Origin: Welwitschia mirabilis
Lineage: Eukaryota; Gnetophyta; Gnetopsida; Welwitschiales
Reading direction: 5' to 3'
DNA length: 64,000 nt
Assembly: GCA_051453625.1 (NCBI GenBank)
Contig: JBOZIK010000001.1
Span: 178,955,638 to 179,019,637, forward strand
Part shown: piece by piece, positions 23,359 through 35,546 of the stretch
Layout of the letters: every line of letters starts with the position of its first letter
Numbering within the stretch: position 1 is the stretch's first letter
Translations under genes and position numbers: made by a program
Notes under the pieces: generated by a model
The model's database searches: none
Told to the model about the DNA's origin: nothing
What the model saw: the letters and a program-made list of their open reading frames with translations, nothing else

Positions 23359-24939
23359 AAATATATTGAGAAAATTCTGACCAGGTTTAATAAGGTAAAC
23401 TGTAAATTTGTTTCTACTCCCTTTGCTGCTCACTTCAAATTATCTTTATATTGTTGTCCAAAAACCGAAGAAGAAATTGAGTGTATGTCAACCATACCTT
23501 ATGCTAATGCTGTTGGAAGTTTAATGTATGCTATGATCTGCACTAGACCTAATCTCGCATATGCTGTCAGTATCATAAGTCGATACATGCATAATCTAGG
23601 AAAAGCTCATTGGAATGCTACAAAATGGATTCTTCATTATATGAAGGGCTCTTCTACTATGGGCTTAATGTTTGAAAGACGCAATGCTACTTCGACAAAT
23701 GTAGTAGGATTTACTGATTCTGATTATGGAGGTGACTTAGATAGACAACGATCTCTTTTAGGATATATCTTTACTTTCTGTAATTCTGCTATCAGCTAGA
23801 AGGCATCTCTTTAGTTAATTACTGCCTTATCAACAATTGNNNNNNNNNNNNNNNNNNNNNNNNNNNNNNNNNNNNNNNNNNNNNNNNNNNNNNNNNNNNN
23901 NNNNNNNNNNNNNNNNNNNNNNNNNNNNNNNNNNNNNNNCTTCAAATTATCTTCAGATTGTTGTCCAAAAACCGAAGAAGAAATTGAGTGTATGTCAACC
24001 ATACCTTATGCTAATGATGTTGGAAGTTTAATGTATGCTATGATCTACACTAGACCTGATCTCGCATATGCTGTCAGTATCGTAAGTCGATACATGCATA
24101 ATCCAGGAAAAGCTCATTGGAATGCTATAAAATGAATCCTTCATTATATGAAGGGCTCTTCTACTATGGACTTAATGTTTAAAAGACGTAACACTACGTC
24201 GACAACTGTAGNNNNNNNNNNNNNNNNNNNNNNNNNTCTTTACTTTCTGTAATTCTGCTATCAGCTAGAAGACATCTCTTTAGTCAATTACTGCCTTATC
24301 AACAATCGAAGTAGAGTATGTCACAATAACTGAAGCTTTCGAAGAAGTTACATGGATCCGGGGGTTAATAATTGAACTTAGTATCTCCCAAAGCGAGACT
24401 ACGGTATTTTGTAATAACTAGAGTGCTATTCATCTTACTCAAAATAACATGTATCACTCTAGAACAAAGCACATTGATGTTAAACATCACTATATCAGGG
24501 AGATATTTTCTATTGGCAACATTGTGGTCAAAAAGGTGCATACCTCTGAAAATCCTGCAGATATGTTAACTGAGCGTCTTTCAAAAATCAAGTTCAAATA
24601 ATGTTCGGCCACCGTAGGCCTATATGACCCTTCATATCTAGTTAGTGCNNNNNNNNNNNNNNNNNNNNNNNNNNNNNNNNNNNNNNNNNNNNNNNNNNNN
24701 NNNNNNNNNNNNNNNNNNNNNNNNNNNNNNNNNNNNNNNNNNNNNNNNGTGATAACCAGAGTGCTATTCATCTTACTCAAAATAACATGTATCACTCCAG
24801 GACAAAGCACATTGATGTTAAACATTACTATATTAGGGAAATACTTGCTATTGGCAATATTGTGGTCAAAAAGGTGCTTACCTCTAAAAATCCTGTAGAT
24901 ATATTAACTAAGCCTCTTCCGAAAGTCAAGTTCAAATAA
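23359..24939 (+). pseudogene. Copia-1 RNase H and end of pol, overlapping copies
   Basis: YIEKILTRFNKVNCKFVSTP starts the connection. PYANAVGSLMYAMICTRPNL and GFTDSDYGGDLDRQRSLLGY (with the RNase H Asp) follow at 23485-23790. The text restarts after the gap at 23840-23939. ALSTIEVEYVTITEAFEE (about 24294-24347, with the catalytic Glu) and SAIHLTQNNMYHSRTKHIDV come next, and that last part repeats after the gap at 24649-24748. Pol ends KPLPKVKFK and TAA at 24937-24939. RNase H removes the RNA strand during cDNA synthesis. There are several internal stops. A 25-N gap at 24212-24236 replaces about 60 bases of copy 2. Confidence 0.85.
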
Positions 24940-24999
24940 TGTTTGGCCATCATAGGCCTATATGACCCTTCACTTCTAGTTAGTATGTCAATTTGAGCC

Positions 25000-25010
25000 A
25001 AGGTGGAGAT
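25000..25010 (+). promoter_or_regulatory. Copia-1 polypurine tract
   Basis: AAGGTGGAGAT sits immediately before the LTR start TGCTAAG, about 60 bases after the pol stop. It is the usual plus-strand primer site of plant copia elements. The Copia-2 element has AAGGTAGAGAT at the same place. Confidence 0.8.
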
Positions 25011-25210
25011 TGCTAAGATGTGTGGCTCAAATTTGAGCCCACACCCCTAAGTCTTCTTTGATGAGATGGCACCTCAAACCATCAGACGCCCATGGTTTCT
25101 GTTTGAAATCTTTTGACATATTTCTCTATAAATATAATACAACCTTAGCTTTCAAAGGTTGAGAAAAAGCAAAATATTTCTCATATCACTGCTCTTCATA
25201 AATTTAACCA
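25011..25210 (+). repeat. Copia-1 3' LTR (end uncertain)
   Basis: Starts TGCTAAGATGTGTGGCTC right after the polypurine tract and resembles the Copia-2 LTR (TGTTAGGGATGTGGCTC). A TATA-like TCTATAAATATA lies near 25125-25136. The end is set near 25210 (TTTAACCA) only because the Copia-2 LTR is similarly short. No second LTR is present to fix it. Confidence 0.5.
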
Positions 25211-26110
25211 ATGTATTCTCCTAATGAGCTATTCTACTCATCTATGTCTACATCAGTGGATGAAAATTGCTTCAGAAAAAATTTGAGTTTAAGCCCTGAT
25301 TCGATGCTCCAATTCCTAGCGACTATATCGGCCCATGTTTTCTATGCAATGGATGACCCAAAGCTTTCTAGCATGTCCATTATCCTACAAATCCTAAGGC
25401 ACAGGGTGCAACGGACATGATAGCAGGATCGCAAGTGGCCAAATAACAAATAAGAATAAGTAAGGTAATAAAGTTTGAGGAAAAGTACCATTCTTAAAAT
25501 CTTGTTTTTACAAATGCAACGTTTGTAAGGATGATTAGAATATAGCTTGAAACTTAAGTATAATGATAAATACATAAAGTATTGAATGAAATTACCAAGA
25601 CTGAAATATAAGGGAAAAACAAATTAGTTAATCATAATATTTCATTATACACAATAGTAATTTAAAAGTTACATTACTAAATACATCACAAAGATCTAAC
25701 ATGTTAAACAAGAATAGATAGATAAAGAGTGTACATTTCTATAATAGCTTTTAACTTACTATTCTTCAGTTTTATTACTTTTGGAGTTTTTAAATTTGAT
25801 ACTTTTAGAATCCATAGATTCTTTCAAAAGTACAAGTAGTAGATTAGTCAAATATATAATTTAATTATGTTAAGGGTTTTATACTATATTAAGCAAGACA
25901 TATAAAAGTTCAAAGCAATAACTTCATAGAAGATGAGTAATCCACCATTTAAACTATTACATTGGATTTTATTAAATTTAAATGTAGATAATAAGCATAA
26001 AGAAATTTCATTTTCCTCTATCTGAGTGATGTCATATAAGTTAGAAAACTATAAAGAAAAGAATGGATTTTATTTTATAATAATTAAAATATAATCTTGA
26101 AGTAGAAAAA
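25211..26110. other. Spacer between Copia-1 and the gypsy element
   Basis: Holds a 69-codon + strand frame (25211-25420) in a patch slightly less AT-rich than its surroundings; I do not recognise it. The LTR of Copia-1 may run into it. From about 25440 on it is plain AT-rich DNA. Confidence 0.4.
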
Positions 26111-29100
26111 TGTCATATTCCATATTTTGTAAACCTTTTTTACATAGATATTAAGTATATTAATATTTTAATCTGATGATTAATTATTCTTATTTAAAAT
26201 CCTTATAAAAATAAAATGGTATTTTAAATTAACCTTAGTTTATATTTTTTATAATTTACTATGAAAATGATAAAAAATTATGTTAGAAGGTTTCTATGAG
26301 AAAAGCTATCCAAACATTTAAAATTACATAATTCCATTATGTGAGAAAATAAAATCACATTATAAAACTAATAAATTAAAAATTTTAAGAAAACCTAATA
26401 ATATATTTTACATGTTATTTTCTCATTTAAATTCTTAGTAAATGTGATAGGTTTACTAGCTTATGAATAAATATTTTTTTTCGTAATGTTATATGATTGA
26501 TAGATTTAATGCATTATGAAACAAATAAACATGTAAATAAGTTCATGTGCTCTTACCTAGAACCAAGAATGATAAATAAGTAAATTTACCCTATCATGAA
26601 TTTTATCTTCTTGAGATGTGCAAGGACACTTGGTTCATAGCATATTTATTATTTTATTTATTGGAATTGAAGAGTTTGTTTCATCATGGTACATGACAAT
26701 TTTGAGATTTATGCATTTATTCTTTTAATGCATGTATTTGATAAATTAAACTTACTTATTAGCCTATGGAGGATTAAGAAGGAGGTAGCACGAGGAAATG
26801 ATAAATGTAATTAACCTTGTTAATTAAAGTGAGAAAATTATGCATCCTAAGTAGGTACACGAGTTAAAAATATGATGTTTTCTTATCATCCATACATCAA
26901 TGTCACTTATCACTCAAGCTCATCTTACTCTTCAATTGATCTTATTCAATTTAATGTGATCATATTATTTTATGGGTAAAATGATGTATGTGGTCTTTGT
27001 NNNNNNNNNNNNNNNNNNNNNNNNNNNNNNNNNNNNNNNNNNNNNNNNNNNNNNNNNNNNNNNNNNNNNNNNNNNNNNNNNNNNNNNNNNNNNNNNNNNN
27101 TAATTAAAGCAAGAAGATTACTTATCCTAGTTAATTGTATGAGTCATAAATATGATCACTTTTTGTACTCTAATGTCATTTATCACTCATCCTACTTATT
27201 AATGCTAAATCATGTGATTTTGTAATCTTGAGCTATATGCTTTTGTTTATCTATATATAGAGATCCTTTTCTCTCTTGCAAAGGGGAGATACTTTCCACT
27301 TTATTTTTAGTTTTATTTTTTTCATACAAGAACATTTTCTTTCTTTCCTCTTTATTTTTTTTTCATTCTCTTACTTTTGAATTTGAAGCTTGGAAGCTTG
27401 AATCTTTATTAATATTCAACTATCAAGGATTTACTAATGTTTCCAAGTAAATTCTTTACTCTTATTACCCATATGGTCTCTTTTTAAGATTCTAGTAGAA
27501 TGATGTGACATTACACTAAGGAATTATTTATGATTTTTATGTAAGTATGTTATAAAATATTATTTTTCTTCCATTATCTCTCACCAGGATGCTAAGAAGA
27601 TATGACGAGTATCTTGTGCTTGATGATAGAGGTTACTAATGGATTATTATGGCTAAGTAACAAGAAGGTTCACTATTTAAAAAAAAAAAAAAAAAGAAGA
27701 AGAAGAAGAAAAAGAAATTTGGATACCTATGTTTATTTTAATACTATATTTTTCATCTATTATGCATTACGTCTGTCTTAATTATTAGAGGTAAAGTATA
27801 GTTGTCAAAAATCTCTTTTAGGCTAGTGCTCCTTCATGGTAATCCTAAGGCTTAATGTAAATGCTTTTGTGAATTGATTTAAATTTATTTTATAAATTGA
27901 TTTATATTAGTAGTATTTAGTAAATTCATACTATAAATAATGAATTTGTCTATTGTATTTATTATTTTATTGATTTTAATTATTGTATAATTAGTTATTG
28001 AACCTCTACTATATTTTCCTTAGCAAAAGTTCAATTTCTAGAATAGAAGCATAGGATAAAAACACCATGTAATTAACTAGTAGGTATAAAAAAGTGCACA
28101 AGTTTAAGATCATGTTAAAAATGAAAAAAATGTAAGAATAGATATTTTTCTAGTATGTAATTAGTTTTTTAAAAAATATTTCTTAAAATACATTAAAAAA
28201 TAAATGCAAAATAATAATAATCAATTAATTTGAATTTTTACAACTAATATTAAGATATCTAGAAATTTAAGCTATGTAAGTTGTAAAAAGTTAAATAAGC
28301 TTTCCAAAACATCTTGAATCATGTAAATGCTTAAAGTATTTTGAAAGTTATGATCAATTTAGTATAGTGTTATAAGACTATAATTTTAGACCTTAAAAAT
28401 AATATTTTTAAAACTCTAATATACTTTAAGTTAGATTCTAAGAATCCTATTACATGTCTAGTTTATGAAAATCTACTATAATTTATTTTTAAATTGATAA
28501 TTAATTAATTATTAATTTTTAACTATGATGTCTCTTTAGAGCCCAAAAATGCCATAATTAATGTTATAAATTATGGAAAAATTATTACATAAAATTTTAT
28601 ATGGAATTTGAGTATAAGAGCATTAAGTTAAATTACTTAGAAATAGTATTCTATTTGTAAAAATACCTTCTTTACCTTTTTTGTATTTTACTTTGAATGT
28701 GTATGCTTGTAAGTGTTTTCACCTTAGTAGTTTAAAAAACATAAATAGTCTTTAGTTTAATACTCATTTTCTTGACTTATGATATAGTCATATTAATCTT
28801 AAATAAAGAGTTATATTTTAACAATCATGCTTAAGCTATACTTTCTTTTGTTTACTTTCATTGCACTAAATCCATGGAGATTGTCATATGAGCATGGAAG
28901 AATATTTCTAAAATTTAGATAGCTCTAGGTATGAATTAGGCTTTTGATGGACATTTTGAAGATGTGATTTGATACATTTTAACTATTTTTTTTATTATTA
29001 AAAGAAAGAAAAGAAAAAATAATCTCCTTTATTTGAATAGAAAAGGAAATAATATTTTCTTTATTTATATTTTCATTATTGTAATATTGAATATAGAAAT

Positions 29101-30034
29101 GTTTTAGTATGCTTGTTTTCTTTTTTATAATTGTTCCTATAAAATGAATCTAATGATGATTAGAATTATTATACCTAGGTAGCTAATGTATTAAATATTC
29201 ACACTAGTTAGAATTGTATGCTTGCATTTGTATGGTGTATTTATTGAACAAGACTATATCAAAATAATCCTAATAATGTTTATCCTCATACTTGGATTTC
29301 ATTACCAAGGTGGGTTACATTGTTTTTTTTTTTTTTTTTTAAATAATACCCTTCTAGAAGTGGATTTGATCACTACTCTTCTACTTTACCCATGTATGAA
29401 CTTACTTCAACTTAATATCTTAAGCCCTTAACATTGATGGATCATGTCAAAATATCCAAAGATGTTTCAAGGAAGTGGAGGTTATTTATAAGCATGTATC
29501 CATCTCATGTACTGCCTATTACCTATATTAGGGGTATATCAGGATGAAGCATAAGCCTATGAAGTTGAGTCTAGATATGTTTATATAGTTTAGAACATGA
29601 AGTAGAATCAACTAATCTCCAAAGGATGATCACATATTAAGTTAGAGTGCCATTTATGGGAGTTGCAACCTCTTATTATATTGGTTAGATATTATCCTTA
29701 AACTTGTTCATGCATATTTATAATAAGTTTATATCTCATCAACTATTTACACAATATTATTCTATGTGACTAAAACTAAGGAGAAATGGAGGACATAAAC
29801 TTATAACATTACTATTATTTGTAAACCAAAATAACTTAGAAATTAATTATAGATAAATATATAATATTAATATGATTTATTTTTCTTAGAATATAGAAAT
29901 GCTAATAAAGGAACCAGTAAAATTTGATCCTACATTTTTCTATGTATATTAGATAATAATATTAAATAAAAAAGAAAGATAAAATAAAATAAAAAAATTA
30001 GTACTTAATTAGGATAAGAGAAGAGAGAGTATCA
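26111..30034 (+). repeat. Gypsy 5' LTR
   Basis: From TGTCATATTCCATATTTTG to ...GAGAGAGTATCA, ending CA just before the primer site. It matches 35547-41103 throughout, for example GGTTACTAATGG near 27630 and 37179, and CTTGGATTTCAT near 29292 and 40192. TATA-like CTATATATAGAG at 27250-27261 is followed by CT-rich DNA, a plausible promoter. A 100-N gap (27001-27100) has flanks that repeat each other (about 26820 and 27101). An A-rich/GAA microsatellite lies at about 27680-27716. Confidence 0.85.
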
Positions 30035-30038
30035 TAGA

Positions 30039-30051
30039 TTGATATTAGAGC
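30039..30051 (+). promoter_or_regulatory. Gypsy primer-binding site (initiator tRNA-Met type, decayed)
   Basis: TTGATATTAGAGC lies four bases after the 5' LTR. It matches the plant tRNA-iMet-complementary primer site except for a G-to-A and a C-to-T change. Position and sequence together fix the LTR end and the strand. Confidence 0.7.
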
Positions 30052-31079
30052 TCTAGGATAACTTAAATAATATTTCTATTAAGTACCTATCAATTTATAA
30101 GAACATAAAGCCAATTACATATTTAACAACCTTTTTCATTAGTAATTATAAAATTAGTTGTAAGAATAATAACCTTAATTCCTAATAGCTATAAAATTAG
30201 TTATATCAATAATATTCTTAAGCCATGAGTAAAATCAATTATATCCTTGATAGTACTAGATCAAAGAATAACTCTAACTCCTAGATAAGAATTAATTTAA
30301 TCATATCTCCTAATACCCATGAATTTTATTATACCTATAAATTTTCTACTTTCTAAATATATAGTAAATTATATTCATGTTAACCCTAATAATTATAAAG
30401 ATTACATTGATGATAATCTTAGCACCTTAATAAATCCTAGAAGTTACTTATATTTGGGATGGTCACAAAGTATTCATAACATTAACTATAACCCCAACTC
30501 CTAAATGAGCATTATTCTAATCATATTTGTGATAATTCAAAATCTCTAAACAAAGCAAGTAGGATAATGGATTCGAGTTATTTAAGACTCTATTACTTTA
30601 TAGCTATAAATAATAATTACTTAGAAGAAAAACATATATCTTAAGAATTTAGGATAGAAACCTTATATGATTTCTTGAACATATTAACCTTTTGCAAGAA
30701 ATATAAATACATAACATAATGCCTTCTAATTATATGTCCTTAGAAATAATCAAATCTCCAACCAAGTTATTCATTCTAAATTATATAGTTATATAACTTA
30801 AAAGTAAAAACCCATATTTATACTTTATAAACCTTTTCTAGTAAAAATAAAGAAAGGGGATAAACTTGATTATGTAATCTAAATTATAAATGAAGATCAA
30901 TCACCTCATAATAATAACCATATCCTTCTTAATATAATAGAAATATTTTTAACTTTAACCTTTAATAATATCTATCATATATCTAAATGTAATCTCATAA
31001 AAATTTCCCTTTCTTTCAAATTCCTTATCATCGTCAATTAAACCTTGAGGCCATATTAGTTATACTTAATAATAAATAT

Positions 31080-32150
31080 CAAGAAAATTCATAAGAAAGT
31101 CAACAATATAATGATGGAAATCAACTCCCATTCAATCTTAATCTAGAAGAATTAATGAATACATTCATGCAATTACTATTACAAATAGTAAAGGTCAAAA
31201 TTGACAAGTAAATAATAATATCAATCAACCTAAGGAAGTGAGAGTGAGGAAATTCATTAAAACTTTTACTAAGATAAATCCACCAAATTTTGTAGGAGGT
31301 TTAGATCCTTGTAAAGCAAAATCATAGCTAAGTGATGTTGAAAAGATTATAAGTACCTTAGAATGTGATAAATATGAAAAGGATTCTTTAGTTATTTATA
31401 TGTTATAAAGAGAATCTAATCTATGGTGGAGAATAGAATAATGACCAAGTTAGAAGATCTAAAACTTTCATAGAGGAAATTTGAGTACATCTTCAAGGAG
31501 AGGTACATAGGTATATTACCAAGTTTTATATTCACCAGAAGGTTATAAAATTCTATAATCTAAAACAAGTTCATAATGTGACCATAGCATCTCATAAGTG
31601 TAAATTTATAGAACTATTAAGATATGTGTTACATATTAATCTAGACAACAAAGCTAAAGTAGATCTCTTTATTGATGTCTTCTTCCTTCTATTTCTATCA
31701 AAATATCCATGTTTTAACCTAAGATTCTAGCAAAGGCTATAGAAAAGACAAAGCTAATAGAATAAAACTAAAAGAAATAATAAGAAATTAACAAAATAAT
31801 TACTCCACGAGAATATATCCATAAGAAAAATTAATCATAAATATCGTATTAAAATAACAAATGGCACTTTAATTAAAAATAATATTAGCATCAATAGTAG
31901 TAGAAACAAGAATTTTAATCAACCTAAGCAGGCTTTATTCAAAAGAAATTAGAATGTTCCTAGTTAATGCTATGTAAATACTCAGCCTCAGAGATCCAAC
32001 TTCTAGCAATTTCCTAGTCAGTATCATTATCATAATTAGTATAATGGATATTAGTGATACTTAAAGGAAATCATAATGTGAGACAATATTCATTACATAA
32101 TAGAAACCTTTTCTTTAAAGATAAAAAAATATTCCTCAATCAATAAAATG
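31080..32150 (+). pseudogene. Gypsy gag
   Basis: Near 31268-31440 the + strand reads NPPNFVGGLDPCKAKS, then LSDVEKIISTLECDKYEKDS and ESNLWW. This is the capsid-type retrotransposon gag pattern (PP.F.GG.DP, then a Trp-rich block). A worn stretch continues to about 31700. I could not read a clean CCHC knuckle after it. Stops are frequent. The 5' start is uncertain because the leader from 30052 to about 31080 is AT-rich and shows no good start codon. Confidence 0.7.
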
Positions 32151-32159
32151 ACTTTGAGC

Positions 32160-32560
32160 AGTAGTAGAGGGGTGCAATTTCAAAGCTCTGTCATAGAAGG
32201 TAAGGATTTACTTAATAAAATGAAGTAATTATTTTATTTGATTATGAAGTAATACATTGATTTATTTCCCCTAAAATTATTATAAGAAAAAAATTATGTT
32301 ATCCTTAAATTAAGGGATGCATACAGTTAGCAAATGGATCAATATCCAATGTTAATTAGCAAGTCAAAAACTGTACTTTATCCATAAGTGGGGAATATTT
32401 GAAATACAACTAATTATTATTAACTTGGGAAAATATGACATTATTTTGGGTATGAGCTGGTTAATATTAAATAGAGTAGTTAAAAATTGCAAAAAGAATC
32501 AAGTAGAATTGATAAATCATGATCAAAGACTAATCTTTTAAGGTATTACAAATCTACAAT
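32160..32560 (+). pseudogene. Gypsy aspartic protease
   Basis: Near 32230-32270 the peptide reads ILFDYEVI, then FISPKI, where the family has F-D-S-G-A-T. The catalytic Asp remains but the Ser-Gly have become Tyr-Glu. Near 32435-32470 it reads KYDIILGMSWL, the second conserved protease block. It is broken and inactive. Confidence 0.65.
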
Positions 32561-32679
32561 GGAGAATTAAACTAATAAAAAGAATACAAAAAGAGAAATT
32601 AAGAGGGGTTTATCCATTTATACTATATTTAAACCAATTATCTTAAAAGAAGAAAAAACTTTAGTAAAAAGTATATCAA

Positions 32680-33440
32680 TAGTCGAAGGATATCTTCAAG
32701 TATTTACAATAGATTTACTAGAAATGTCACGACTTCGAGAACTTGAGTTATTCATTGAAATCCAAGGAATCCAACCAATTTATAAGTCACTATATAGAAT
32801 TTCTCCTATAGAAATGAAATAATTAAAACTTCAGCTTAAAGAACTCTTACAAAAATGTTTTATTTGTGCTAGTGTATCACTATGGAGATCACTTATATTA
32901 TTTGTGAAGAAGAAAGATAGAACACTAAGATTATGCATTGATTATAGATAGCTAAATAAGGTTATCATTAAGAATAAGATATGCTACCCAAAATAGATAA
33001 CCTTTCTTGTTAGCTCAAGGAAGGTAAGATATTCTTAAAAATTGATCTAAAATCTTGATATTAATAAGTTTAAATTAAGGAAGAATATATCCATAAAATA
33101 TCATTTAGAATCCACCATGGGTTTTGAGTTTATTATTATGCCTTTTGGTTTAATTGATGCCCCTAAAATATTTATGAGTCTTATGAATTACATCTTTTAA
33201 TCACATATTAATTCCTTTGTGTTAATAGTTATTAATGACCTTCTAATTTATTCTAAGACTTATATAAAGGGCATGAAAAACACTTGAGAATGGTATTAAA
33301 ATTTTTTTGGAAATCATTAATAATATCATGGAAATGTTCTCTTTTTGAAAAGAATCCATTTAATTTCTAAGTTATGTAATATCTAAGGAAGGTATATTAT
33401 TGGATGAAGATAAAGTTAGAGTAATTATGCAATGGATACT
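32680..33440 (+). pseudogene. Gypsy reverse transcriptase
   Basis: ELELFIEIQGIQPIYKSLYR and the [15 protein letters not shown] block start the domain. [19 protein letters not shown] follows at about 32890-32945. KIDLKS (about 33040) keeps the first catalytic Asp. MGFEFIIMPFGLIDAPKIFM lies at 33118-33178. The catalytic box reads VINDLLIYSKT at about 33230-33260, where the first of the two Asp has become Asn. YLRKVYYWM-like sequence continues to 33420. Stops and at least two frame changes are present. Confidence 0.85.
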
Positions 33441-34020
33441 ACCTATAAATATTACTATAGTTAGAAGCTTTCTTAGTCTTTTCATGTACTATTGTTGATT
33501 TATCTTCAACTTCTTTAAGATATATTCTTCATTAACAAGACTTTTAAACAAAAATAAAGACTTCCAATGGATAGGAAAACATTAGCAGTAATTTTATCAT
33601 TTTAAAGAATTCTTAACTAGTGCTTTAATCTTAGTAACATTAGATGATTCAAAGATCTTTTTAATTTATACTAATGCGTATGGAGAAGGTTTCAGAGTAG
33701 TGCTTAAACAAGATAAAAGAGTAATAGACTATATATTAAAATAGCTTAAAACTTATGAGAGAAATTATTCTATTCATAATCTTAAATTAGTTGCAATAGT
33801 TTTTGCTATAAAATTATGGAAGCATTATCTCTATGGTGTAAAGTTTCAAGGATAAATACATCACAAGAGTTTAAATTTTTTTTTTTTCACTTAACCAAAC
33901 TTAAACCTTAGGCAAAGAAGATGGATAGAATTTCTATGTGATTTCAATTTATAGATTTTATACCATAAAGATAAGGAAAATAGATTACAGATGTTCTTAA
34001 TAGATGAGTTTATCTCAAAG
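33440..34020 (+). pseudogene. Gypsy RNase H
   Basis: Reads FKEFLTSALILVTLDDSKIF, then LIYTNAYGEGFRVVLKQDKR, where the first catalytic Asp of the family (..DASG) has become Asn. YERNYSIHNLKLVAIVFAIK (catalytic Glu-side helix), LWKHYLYGVKF and LNLRQRRWIEFLCDFNL follow. A T run near 33880 may be a slippage site or a small insertion. It is inactive. Confidence 0.8.
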
Positions 34021-34915
34021 TAGTTATGAAAATTCAAAGCCAAATTCCTACCATTATGTTAGAGGAATTAAAAAAAGATGATAATTACCAAGAATTAAAG
34101 AATCAATTAGAAAAATCAATATATTTAGAGCATTATAGTATTAATTCAGATAGTATTATCAGATTTAAGGGAAGACTTTTGGATCCTGATTATATGGAAT
34201 TAGATATAAGCTAATGTTTAAATTTCATAATCCATCTATAAGAGGTCATCCTGGATGTACTAAAATGTATTAAAACATGAAACAAAAAGTTTTATGGCCA
34301 GGGATGAAAAAGGATATAGCAAAATTTGTGTTAAGATGTATTGATTATCAGTAATCTAAAGCATAATATAGAAATCTAATAAGATTACTTTATTTTCATG
34401 ATATTCTAGAATATAAATGGAATGTGATTTTCATAGACTTTATTATAGAACTTTCAAAAACTAAAAAAGGTAATAACTCTGTTATGATAATAATTAAAAG
34501 AACAACTAAGTTAACACCTTTTATTTTAGTAAAAGATACTTATGATGCTAAGGATATAGTTAAAGTATATATTAGAAATGTTATTTGGTTGCATAGTGTG
34601 CCTTTAGTAATTATCTTTGATAGAGATTCAAAATTTACTTTCAAGTTTTAGTAAGAAATATAAATGGGTTTATGAGCAACACTAAATATGAGCACTACAT
34701 TTAATTCTCAAATAGATGATCAGGAAAAAAGAGTTAATTAAGTTTTAAAAGATATTATTAAAGCATTTATTTTAGATAATTCCAAAAGCTTGGAAGAGCA
34801 CATATCATTGGTAGAGTTTCCATATAATAACAGTTATCATAATTTAATACAAATGGCTCCATTTAAATCCCTATAGGGCGGAAAATGTAGAGAATCCACA
34901 TCATGGATAGAATCT
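34020..34915 (+). pseudogene. Gypsy integrase, zinc-binding and catalytic core
   Basis: 34026-34214 leads in. Near 34235-34350 there is HPSIRGHPGCTKMY followed by CIDYQ, a worn H-H-C-C zinc-binding module (one Cys changed). WNVIFIDFIIELSKTKKGNN near 34420-34480 keeps the first catalytic Asp. LVIIFDRDSKFTFKF near 34606-34650 keeps the second. The third acid falls in DDQEKRVN near 34718-34740, where Lys stands at the usual Glu position. NSKSLEEHISLVEFPYNNSY ends the core. The same Glu-to-Lys change is seen in Copia-1. Confidence 0.85.
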
Positions 34916-35475
34916 AAAAAAAGAATGATGATAGTATAAAAAATATTACAAGAAATGGAAAGTAAAATGAGTATTATTAAGGATAGACTTAAAGAAGCAA
35001 TAGATAGACAAAATATGCATGTAGATAATGAAGAAGAAATCTTGAGTTCAAAATAGATGATCATGTATTTCTTAAAGTATCACCAATGAAATTAATAATA
35101 GAATTAAAAGATTAAAAATAGCTCCTAGACTCATTGAACCATTTGAAATATTAGCAAGAGTTAAACTTGTTGCATACAAGCTTCCTCTACCTCCTCAATT
35201 ATTGTACATGCATAATGTTTCCTATGTAAATATGCTAATAAAGTATATTGTAGATCCTTATCATGTATTAAATTGGTCACATATTTATGTGAAACTAAGT
35301 TGTTTAACTATATAGGAGTCCAAATTAGTGCTAGACCAATAAACTTCCAATATATAAAATAGGGAGATCCATCAAGTAAAGATAAAGTAGAGTACTCATG
35401 GTCTTGATGAAGCTACTTGAGATCTAGAGGAAACAATGAAAAATTAATATCCAAATCTTTTTGAATTTTATAATA
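34916..35475 (+). pseudogene. Gypsy integrase C-terminus and chromodomain-like tail
   Basis: About 35056-35260 reads DDHVFLKVSPMK, IEPFEILARVKLVAYKLPLP and MHNVSYVNMLIKYIVDPYHV, the GPF/Y-type C-terminal module of plant chromoviruses. About 35335-35468 is frame-shifted and includes NREIHQVKIK, then LDEAT, a stop where Trp is expected, DLEETM and YPNLFEF. This is the layout of the Tekay/Del chromodomain, which steers integration to heterochromatin. Stops make it inactive. Confidence 0.75.
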
Positions 35476-35532
35476 TGTAATTAATTATTCTTAAGCTCTT
35501 TATATATCTTGATTCCCAATAGTAAATTAGTC

Positions 35533-35546
35533 TAAGTGAGGGAAGA
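35533..35546 (+). promoter_or_regulatory. Gypsy polypurine tract
   Basis: TAAGTGAGGGAAGA directly precedes the 3' LTR start TGTCATATCCC. It is the expected plus-strand primer. Confidence 0.75.

Larger units (their letters stand above)
17285..25210 (+). mobile_element. Copia-1: decayed Ty1/copia retrotransposon (Tork-like), 5' LTR missing
   Basis: The + strand carries, in order, gag, zinc knuckle, protease, GAG-pre-integrase, integrase, reverse transcriptase and RNase H, which is the Ty1/copia order. A polypurine tract and an LTR start follow. The wording of the protease and pre-integrase boxes resembles the plant Tork group; this is a family-level inference. The element begins inside gag at about 17285, against LINE-C, with no 5' LTR or primer site. 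Nine 100-N gaps and one 561-N gap cut it, and at each the sequence rewinds, so gag appears about four times and the protease region up to three times. Stops are frequent, so it is not autonomous. Confidence 0.9.
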
